A stretch of 64,000 nucleotides of DNA. Source: Xenopus tropicalis (taxonomy: Eukaryota; Chordata; Amphibia; Anura; Pipidae). The translations under genes were made by a program, and so were the position numbers. This document shows, piece after piece, positions 56,120 through 64,000 of the stretch. The notes below the pieces were generated by a model that made no database searches, was not told the DNA's origin, and worked only from the letters and a program-made list of their open reading frames with translations. Positions within the stretch are counted from its first letter, which is position 1; each line of letters opens with the position of its first letter. Location: assembly GCF_000004195.4 (NCBI RefSeq), contig NC_030681.2, positions 88,047,681 through 88,111,680 of the forward strand. The letters run 5' to 3'.

Positions 56120-57638
56120 CAGTGGCTTGCAAAAGTATTCGGCCCCCTTGAACTTTTCCACATTTTGTCACATTACAGCCACAAACATGAATCAGCCACA
56201 AACATGAATCAATTTTATTGGAATTCCATGTGAAAGACCAATACAAAGTGGTGTACACGTGAGAAGTGGATTGAAAATCATACATGATTCCAAACATTTT
56301 TTACAAATAAATAACTACAAAGTGGGGTGTGCGTAATTATTCAGCCCCCTTTGGTCTGGGTGCAGTCAGTTGCCCATAGACATTGCCTGATGAGTGCTAA
56401 TGACTAAATAGAGTGCACCTATGTGTAATCTAATGTCAGTACAAATACAGCTGCTCTGTGACGGCCTCAGAGGTTGTCTAAGAGAATATTGGGAGCAACA
56501 ACACCATGAAGTCCAAAGAACACACCAGACAGGTCAGGGATAAAGTTATTGAGAAATTTAAAGCAGGCTTAGGCTACAAAAAGATTTCCAAAGCCTTGAA
56601 CATCCCACGGAGCACTGTTCAAGCGATCATTCAGAAATGGCCCATGGTGACTCTGGACGAGCTTCAGAGATCTACAGCTCAGGTGGGGGAATCTGTCCAT
56701 AGGACAACTATTAGTTGTGCACTGCACAAAGTTGGCCTTTATGGAAGAGTGGCAAGAAGAAAGCCATTGTTAACAGAAAACCATAAGAAGTCCCGTTTGC
56801 AGTTTGCCACAAGCCATGTGGGGGACACAGCAAACATGTGGAAGAAGGTGCTCTGGTCAGATGAGACCAAAATGGAACTTTTTGGCCAAAATGCAAAACG
56901 CTATGTGTGGCGGAAAACTAACACTGCACATCACTCTGAACACACCATCCCCACTGTCAAATATGGTGGTGGCAGCATCATGCTCTGGGGGTGCTTTTCT
57001 TCAGCAGGGACAGGGAAGCTGGTCAGAGTTGATGGGAAGATGGATGGAGCCAAATACAGGGCAATCTTGGAAGAAAACCTCTTGGAGTCTGCAAAAGACT
57101 TGGGGCGGAGGTTCACCTTCCAGCAGGACAACGACCCTAAACATAAAGCCAGGGCAACAATGGAATGGTTTAAAACAAAACATATCCATGTGTAAGAATG
57201 GCCCAGTCAAAGTCCAGATCTAAATCCAAAGGAGAATCTGTGGCAAGATCTGAAAACTGCTGTTCACAAACGCTGTCCATCTAATCTGACTGAGCTGGAG
57301 CTGATTTGCAAAGAAGAATGGGCAAGGATTTCAGTCTCTAGATGTGCAAAGCTGGTAGAGACATACCCTAAAAGCCTGGCAGCTGTAATTGCAGCAAAAG
57401 CTGTTTCTACAAAGTATTGACTCAGGGGGCCGAATAATTACGCACACCCCACTTTGCAGTTAGTTATTTGTAAAAAATGTTTGGAATCATGTATGATTTT
57501 CGTTCCACTTCTCACGTGTACACCACTTTGTATTGGTCTTTCATGTGGAATTCCAATAAAATTGATTCATGTTTGTGGCTGTAATGTGACAAAATGTGGA
57601 AAAGTTCAAGGGGGCCGAATACTTTTGCAAGCCACTGT
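56120..57638 (+). mobile_element. Tc1-like DNA transposon, full-length but defective
   Basis: CAGTGGCTTGCAAAAGTATT at 56120 and its inverse ending at 57638 are flanked by TA (56118-56119 and 57639-57640). The terminal repeats exceed 200 bp (about 56120-56330 and 57428-57638). The left arm carries an extra copy of an 18-bp unit (gccacaaacatgaatca) that the right lacks. It encloses one transposase frame. Confidence 0.95.
56506..57420 (+). pseudogene. Tc1-like transposase, disrupted
   Basis: The frame begins MKSKEHTRQVRDKVIEKF with the first helix-turn-helix (GYKKISKALNIPRSTV, residues 23-38). Of the DD34E triad, Asp119 (VLWSDET) and Asp208 (FQQDNDPKH) are present. A TAA at 57193-57195 (codon 230) stops translation before the catalytic Glu (PKENLW, codon 243), although the frame reads on cleanly to TGA at 57418-57420. 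After IIQKW (residue 45) the sequence jumps directly to PMVTLDEL, so about 30 residues holding the second DNA-binding subdomain are missing in frame compared with typical Tc1-like proteins of about 340 residues. The product cannot catalyse excision. Confidence 0.93.
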
Positions 57639-57640
57639 AC

Positions 57641-58171
57641 ATATTAACACACATTTTTCACCTTCTTACGTGCTGCCTTGTGTTACATTGTTTTAAAAGC
57701 CAAAGCCAACAGGGTAGAGAATAGAAAAGGACAGACAAACACCGCTTTTTATAGCAATTTTATACACAAATAACTTAGAAACCATTACAGATTTGTAATA
57801 AGGATATTGATTAGAATTATGTCCTTCAAGCATCCACTAAACAACAAATGTTAAAGAGATTTGACAAACTAGACAGTTATGCTACCTGATATTGGCTAAG
57901 ATGCGCTGGTATCCTATTGTGGGTCTGTAAGTACCCATGTACACCTATGGATTAACAGCTCTAGTTACGGAATTAGACAGTGGGATTGGTCTGGAACTTG
58001 CACACTGGATTTTAACTAACATTTTTTTAACTTATAGGTTACTTATTTGTGACAATCACTTGCACTATACTGGTGAATTAATAAGAAACTCACCAGGGTG
58101 TTTCTTTAGGAGTCATTTACAAAGGTAACCACAACTGTGGTTGCAGTTGTTGCATGAGTTAATACCATTCA
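57641..58171. other. No recognisable feature
   Basis: AT-rich intergenic sequence between the Tc1-like and piggyBac-type elements. Confidence 0.45.
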
Positions 58172-58175
58172 TTAA

Positions 58176-61100
58176 CCCTTTAACTGCCAACGACGTACGG
58201 CGTACGTTGTGGCAGTAAAAGGCTTTATCTGCCAACGACGTGCGCCGTATGTCGTTTGGCAGATAAACATACTCTCTGCAGAAGTGGCATGTGTCGCTTC
58301 CGCAGAGAGCTTTTAAGCATGACAGCCCCCTGGGAAACGAGCCAGGGGGGCTGTCAGGCCGGCCCTGCAACGCGACACTGCAGGGCCTCCCCCCCAAGCA
58401 GCAGACGCATCGCATCGCGTCTGCTGCTTACTGCCGGCTTCCTACTTCCTCCCCAGCGCCGCCCACGCGAGTTCACGCGAGATGGAGGGCAGAACTGCAG
58501 CACTAGCACCAGGCAACCTTGAAGACAGGTAAGGGTGATTTTTTTTTGCATTTATACACACTTACACACACTTACATACATGTACACACACATACAGCAC
58601 ACAATTTTACAGTTTTTTGGGTTTTTTTAGTTTTTTGCACACTTATATACACCTATATACACTCATATACACTCATATATACACTTACACACTGTCACAC
58701 AACTTTTACACATGCACACACATGTATACACAAACACTTTTTAAAAAAATTTTTTTTTTACCACTTTGTTTTTAGTCTCTTTTCCTTAAAAACTGTTTAT
58801 TATGACAGCGTGACTATTGGATCAGATATTCTGACCACTAATTACTCTGTTGTTTCACTAATTTGCACAACTTTTGTGGTTTTATTGCATTTTTATCCCT
58901 GTATTAGTATTCCTGATCTGTTTTTAGCATAGCTTTGCCATGTGTAACTTTGGTGTAGAAAAATAACTTTATCTATTTTGAATTCCTCAGAATGTGTACA
59001 TTCTAAAAATATATGGCTTTCTGGGGGTCTGTGTATAGTTAGGGGGGTTACTGCACATAATACGCTGACAGGGGGCTCTGTGTGCAAAAGCTGAGTTGGC
59101 AGGCGAGAAATCCATATGCACTATTTTTATTTTGGGGTCAGTACACACCACAGACTTTGGTATATCTATGCATATTGGGCATCAAACTGTTCAGTAGGCC
59201 TCTGGTGTTCCTATTTGGGGTGATTTGCCTTTGTATGCAAGAAATTGTGTGAGATTAATGTGGCAAATCGCAACATTTTTAGGCGATTTTCTGAAATGTC
59301 ATAAAAACCACTAATTTTAGGAAAGCTTTGCAGCTTGGTACTTTGGTGTAGAAAGGACTCTTTACCCATGTTGGATTTGTCAGAATGTGTACTTTCCAAA
59401 AATATATGGTTTTCTGGGTTTTTCTGTATAGTTTGGGGGTGTTACAGCACATAATACGCTAACAGGGGGCTCTGTATGCAAAAGCTGAGTTGGCAGGCGA
59501 GAAATCCATATACGCTATTTTCATTTTGGGGTCAGTACATACCACAGACTTTGGTATATCTATGCATATTGGGCATCAAACTGTTCAGTAGACCGCTGGT
59601 GTTCCTATTGGGGGTGATTTGCCATTGTACGCAAGATATTGTGTGAGATAAATGTGGCAAACTGCAACATTTTTAGCCAATTTTCTGAAATATCATAAAA
59701 ATCGTCAAACTTAGGAAAGCTTTGCGGCTTGGTACTTTGGAGTAAAAGGAAATGTGTACCCCTTATAGATTCGAGGGAATGTGTACTTTCCAAAAATATA
59801 TGGCTTTCTGGGGTGAGTGTACTTTTTTGTAGCATTATCCCACATAAAGGATGTAAATGTGTTGATTTTCTGAAATGACGCATCATATGGGGGTATGTTC
59901 CCATTGGGGCCCCTACATGCCACATATTTAGGTAAACCTATACATATTGGTCATCAAACTGTTCAGTGGACCCCTGGCGTTCCAATTTAGGGTGTTTTAT
60001 CTTGGTACCTAATGCTATGTGGGAGATAAGATGCTGCAAAGTGGAAGCTTTGAGCGGATTTTTGGAAATGTCATAAAAATTGCTAAATTTCTAAATGCTT
60101 TGCGGCTTGGTACTTTGGAGTAGAAAGATACGGGTACCCATTTTAGATTCGGGGGAATGTGTACTTTCCAAAAATATATGACTTTCTGGGGTGAGCGTAC
60201 TTTTTACTAGCTTTATCCCACATATAATTATGTAAATGTGTGGATTTTCAGGAGCTGAAATGACAGAAATGATAGATCATATGGGGGTATGTTCACATTG
60301 GGGCCCCTACATGCCACATACTTAGGTAAACCTATACATATTGGGCATCAAACTGTTCAGTGGACCCCTGGAGTTCAAATTTAGGGTGTTTTATCTTGGT
60401 ACCTAATGCTATGTGGGAGATAAGGTGCTGGAAACTGGAAGCTATGAAGGGATTTTTGGAAATTTCATCAAAATTGCTAACTTTCTAAATGCTTTGCGGC
60501 TTGGTACTTTGGAGTAGAAAGATACGGGTACCCATTTTAGATTCGGGGGAATGTGTACTTTCCAAAAATATATGTCTTTCTGGGGTGTGTGTACTTTTTA
60601 CTAACTTTATCCCACATATAATGATGTAAATGTGTTGATTTTGCAGGAGCTGAAATGACAGAAGTGACAGATCATATGGGGGTATGTTCACATTGGGGCC
60701 TCTACATGCCACATACTTAGGTAAACCTATACATATTGGGCATCAAACTGTTCAGTGGATCCCTGGAGTTCAAATTTAGTGTCTTTTATCTTGGTAACTA
60801 ATGCTATGTGGGAGATAAGGTTCTGGAAACTGGAAGCTATGAAGGGATTTTTGGAAATTTCATCAAAATTGCTAACTTTCTAAATGCTTTGCGGCTTGGT
60901 ACTTTGGAGTAGAAAGACACGGGTACCCATTTTAGATTCGGGGGAATGTGTACTTTCCAAAAATATATGACTTTCTGGGGTGAGCATACTTTTTACTAGC
61001 TTTATCCCACATATAATGATGTAAATGTGTTTATTTTGCAGGAGCTAAAATGACAGAAATGATAGATCATATGGGGGTATGTTCACATTGGGGCCCCTAC

Positions 61101-61851
61101 ATGCCACATACTTAGGTAAACCTACTGTTCAGTGGACCCCTGGCATTCATATTTAGGGTGTTTTATTTGGTTACTTTATGACCTGTAGGAGATAAGATAC
61201 TATAGACTTGAAGCTTTGAAGCAATTTTTTAAAAACTTCACAAATTTTGATAAAAACCTATAAATTTAGGAAAGCATTGTGACTTGGTAGTTTGGAGTAG
61301 ACAGACAATTGAGCCTACTCTGGATTCCCCAGAATCTGTTCATTCCAGAAATGTGTAATTTTCTGGTATAAACCTTCTGTTAGTGGAAGTTTTGGCCTTG
61401 AAATCTAAAGTATGCAGCTTTGTGAAGCAGTGCTTTGGAAATTTGGTAGTGTACTGCTGGGAGTTTTTGACCTATACAAGTGAGAATTCTCCATAAAACT
61501 ATATATATTTGGTATTGGCACATTCAGGAGACATAAGATTTTCTAAATCAGTTGCATTTTTGTGCATAAAATAATTTTTGTTTCTGGTATGTGTGTTTAT
61601 ATTATGAAAAATATGATTTTTTTTCAATTTTTAGACATTTAGAAGCCTATATCTTGTTACAGAATTGGAATTACACCAAAATTCTACCATATTTTGAAAG
61701 CTTAGTTTGTCCTGAAAAAAACAATTTGGTTTTCCTGGGTAAACTAAAAGTCCCCCGAGGAAAGGCCCCTAAAGTGAAACAGTGCAAAATGTTCAAATAC
61801 TGTCTGGCAATACAAGTTCCGCTTTAACCAAAACGGCTGGGAGTGAAAGGT
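58176..61851. mobile_element. piggyBac-type non-autonomous element, 3.7 kb
   Basis: The left end, after TTAA at 58172-58175, is CCCTTTAACTGCCAACGACG. The right end, before TTAA at 61852-61855, reads inversely ACCTTTCACTCCCAGCCG, so the ends match as CCTTT.ACT.CCA.C. Sub-terminal hairpins follow at the left: ctctctgcagaag with its complement (58271-58309) and acagccccctgg with its complement (58322-58355), an arrangement I recall from Xenopus Uribo/TxpB piggyBac elements. No transposase frame is present. The left 370 bp is CpG-rich, then comes a CA-rich tract (58551-58740) and then tandem repeats. Confidence 0.82.
58900..61560. repeat. About seven tandem 390-bp units inside the piggyBac-type element
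   Basis: The landmark TTGGTACTTTGG(T/A)GTA recurs at 59335, 59729, 60107, 60501, 60896 and (TTGGTAGTTTGG) 61284, with a diverged TAACTTTGGTGTAG near 58945. Spacing is 378-395 bp. Each unit repeats AATGTGTACTTTCCAAAAAT, CATATTGGGCATCAAACTGT and GTGGGAGATAAG-like words. Units 4 and 5 are the most alike; the outermost are the most diverged, as expected for unequal exchange. Confidence 0.95.
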
Positions 61852-61855
61852 TTAA

Positions 61856-62142
61856 AGGCACTTTTGTTCAAAGATTCACTTTTTTGTAATAGTTAGTGCA
61901 ACTGCATCCAAGTCACATGAAAATGCACACTTTTGATGCAACTGCGCAAGTGTACCTTTGCCTTGCAGGCACAGTTAATCAGGAATTCTGAAAAAACTAA
62001 ATTGTACTTTGCACACCGCACTAGCCTAAATAAATCACTCTTTTTGTTTACAAATGTAGCCCACTTTTGCAGATTCTTTGTGGCACTACCTTGTGGAGCA
62101 CTATCACTTGGCGCAACAGGAGTCCTGAGCCCCCGCTTACTA
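61856..62142. other. Diverged repeat, unclassified
   Basis: Words such as gttagtgcaactgcatccaa recall 39440-39470. No gene recognised. Confidence 0.4.
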
Positions 62143-62956
62143 TGGGGGTTTACAAGGGATTCTCCCTATTATGGCGTGCCTCCACCCAGGGATGGTAGTG
62201 TGGATCTGTAGTCCACCCCCTGGGAACTTAATAGGTAGTTATGCCCCTCTGGGCTAATAGATCTCACCACACGGTAATATGAATAAAGTAAATGAAAAGG
62301 TTTATTGGACGGACACCTCTCCAGGAGCAGCTTATCAATAGTATACAGTGCAGGGTATATCTCCATACGTCTCATTGAGTACCATCTCCTGTTGGCCTAC
62401 CCAATGGTACTCCCGACATGTGCTCCCCTCTAGGGGCTCTCCCCGGTACTCACGGCAAGACACTCTACCATAGAGTTCCCCCGGTACTCATGCTAGGACG
62501 TTACCCCACAGGGACCCACACCGGTACTCTCACTGGGCATCCTCAGATCCGGCCTCCTGGACTAGCGGTGACCTGTTCCACCTACCTAGCCACTTAGTTC
62601 CCTGCACTCCGGCTGATATAATGCCGGGAGGTCTTAACCTCGCTACTACTCCTGGAGGGGCCATGTCCGCCCATTCTAAACTAGGCTGTCCTACATATCA
62701 TTCCTAGAGCGATCTATTACAGAACTCTTACCACTCTTGGAGCAGTCCCTGGACTAACCACATCTCCCTTACAGCACATGACTGCTTCCCTTATATGGGC
62801 CCATGCACCACCCTGTGGCCATAACCCGAACTACAGGGGTCCTCCCCATTAACCACTTAACACCCAGTCATCCCAGTGTCCCTGTTAACCAGCACCACCC
62901 TGTGGTCTGTCCTAGGGGTTCCTGTCCTAAGGGCCCATTTTTGGTAAACCCCTACA
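62143..62956 (-). mobile_element. LTR-like segment on the minus strand
   Basis: Read on the minus strand it begins TGTAGGGGTTTACC and ends GTAAACCCCCA, a TG..CA pair with inverted ends. An ATATAA box at 62791-62796 precedes AATAAA at 62301-62306, 490 bp on. Flanks (TACTA and CAAAT) do not match, so no target duplication is seen. No internal retroviral domain is nearby; a solo LTR is the simplest reading. Confidence 0.45.
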
Positions 62957-63264
62957 CAAATATACTGCACTAAATTTCACAATATTTGTTAGCTTTTCAT
63001 AGTCTTGACCACTGGAGTCTTCTATATGTTACTTTCCCAAGAAGATCATTTGGCTGAGAAGTGAGTGTTATAATTTTTTAAACAGTACTTGTCAAGTTAT
63101 ATCATTCATTTATTAAACTTTTTTTTTATTAAAAATGCATAGTATCCAGAATATGGTGCTGAATCTCAGCACTTTTTACAGTTGGAGTCAGCATAATGCT
63201 TAGTGTTTAGCCAAATTCAAACTAGGTTTTTCTGTAAACCCTTGTTTGTTACATTTTTGTAAGA
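62957..63264. other. No recognisable feature
   Basis: AT-rich intergenic sequence. Confidence 0.45.
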
Positions 63265-63415
63265 TCCATGTTTGTTTAATTAAGGTAAAGCCCTGCATAA
63301 TTTGCTGGCACTTTATAAATAAATAATAATGACGATGAAGAGGTGCCTGGTGCCCTCCCACCATTCTGTCCCAGGCACTTGCCTCTTCTGCCTACCCCTA
63401 GTTCTGGCCCTGCTA
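63265..63415. repeat. Frog interspersed repeat end joined to a hAT MITE end
   Basis: At 63283-63330 taatttgctggcactttata and aataataatgacgatg are the inverse head of the family at 24222-24378. At 63335-63415 tgcctggtgccctcccacca and cttgcctcttctgcctaccc with ctagttctggccctg are the right half of the hAT MITE of 11989-12242. Confidence 0.65.
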
Positions 63416-63510
63416 GTACCCCTTTTTATTTGACACTGTAAGCTCCAGTAAGAAGGTGTCTCATTTCCTGTTGTATTGGTCAGTGTTTCTATGTAATCTT
63501 ATATGCCCTT

Positions 63511-63775
63511 TAGTGATGTGCGGGTCGAGAAAAACCTAAGCTGCACCCGACCCTAACCAACATGGCTTCGCCCCTCTATTTATAGACCCGTGGCCACCCC
63601 ACAATGATGTCACAAAAGGAGCAGGGCATGTCGGGCGCATGCCTATAAATTCACAATCCAGTAGAGGAAGCTGGCAGTGTTAGGTCGCAGGTGGGGGGGT
63701 GAGCACAAGTGATGTGCCGAGATCAGCTTGAATCCACCTGACTCGCGGGTATCGGACTGGTCTGCACATCACTAA
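63511..63775. mobile_element. MITE with TTAGTGATGTGC ends
   Basis: The left TTTAGTGATGTGCGGGTCGA is inverted at the right (GTCTGCACATCACTAAC). The interior contains gacccgtggccaccccacaa and ctcgcgggtatcgga. No clear target duplication. Confidence 0.75.
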
Positions 63776-64000
63776 CGGCCTTGTATGTACATTTTCAGAG
63801 ATGGTGACATCACTGCTACCACCAAAAGTGATGTCACTGTGCATTTTTTTGCACTGTGCATATTTGCCCATAGCGCTGATTGCTCTCCATGCAGAAGCTT
63901 CAATTACGTCATTGAATGCTTGCTGCGCATGCACACACTGAAATTCACGGAAAACTTACAAAAACAACCCACAAGATTGCCTTAAGGTGATGGAAGGCCA

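Noticed and set aside
58519..58932. 137-codon frame rich in His, Thr and Tyr
   Set aside because: It reads a CA-rich tract inside the piggyBac-type element; no transposase signature.
58900..61560. CRISPR-like regular repeats
   Set aside because: Units are 380-395 bp with no unique spacers, in a eukaryotic transposon; this is tandem satellite-type structure.
1..64000. Exons of snap91 or cyb5r4, expected neighbours of ripply2 in vertebrates
   Set aside because: Searched by eye for their conserved N-terminal or domain motifs on the expected strands and found none; they may lie beyond the window.
1..64000. tRNA, rRNA or snRNA genes
   Set aside because: No A-box/B-box pairs with a cloverleaf, and no conserved rRNA or snRNA cores were recognised.

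Overview
This is vertebrate genomic DNA, most likely from a clawed frog (Xenopus). The clues are a four-exon ripply2-type gene, very many TTAA-flanked T2/Kolobok-type MITEs whose termini I recognise from Xenopus, PIF/Harbinger-like hairpin MITEs, a CR1-clade LINE with an 8-bp tail repeat, and a piggyBac-type element. I could not decide between X. laevis and X. tropicalis. Long open frames are rare and almost all lie in repeats or transposons, so ORF length is a poor guide here.

The one cellular gene I can support is on the minus strand at about 15.7-18.1 kb. Four short exons join with exact phase agreement into a 124-residue protein with the Groucho-binding WRPW motif (residues 30-33) and the Ripply homology block ending in FPVQATI (residues 98-104). 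Each exon is too short to stand out as an ORF. Upstream lie a TATA-like box, T-box half-sites and E-boxes, one pair overlapping, which fits the known control of ripply2/bowline by Tbx6 and Mesp-type bHLH factors. A polyadenylation signal closes the gene at 15710-15715. I found no exon of snap91 or cyb5r4, the neighbours of RIPPLY2 in mammals, and no second ripply copy.

Layout: 0-2.4 kb holds a CpG-rich foldback element and a 1.1-kb TATC (GATA-complement) microsatellite. From 2.4 to 15 kb there are hAT MITEs with 8-bp target duplications, T2 MITEs, two Harbinger MITEs back to back, and a perfect 35-bp inverted repeat. Ripply2 lies at 15.7-18.3 kb, with a 195-bp tandem array upstream at 18.5-19.1 kb. 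From 19 to 40 kb the sequence is intergenic with nested MITEs. From 40 to 51 kb it is rich in retroelements: a 5'-truncated but open CR1 reverse transcriptase, two further CR1 3' fragments, a tandem duplication interrupted by one of them, and a decayed Penelope-like element. From 52 to 64 kb there is a repeat whose paralogue at 12.3-13.0 kb preserves an empty insertion site, two LTR-like segments, a broken Tc1 transposon, and a 3.7-kb TTAA-bounded piggyBac-type element filled with about seven 390-bp tandem units instead of a transposase.

Apart from ripply2 the window reads as a record of successive transposon insertions. Several nestings give relative ages directly from the sequence.
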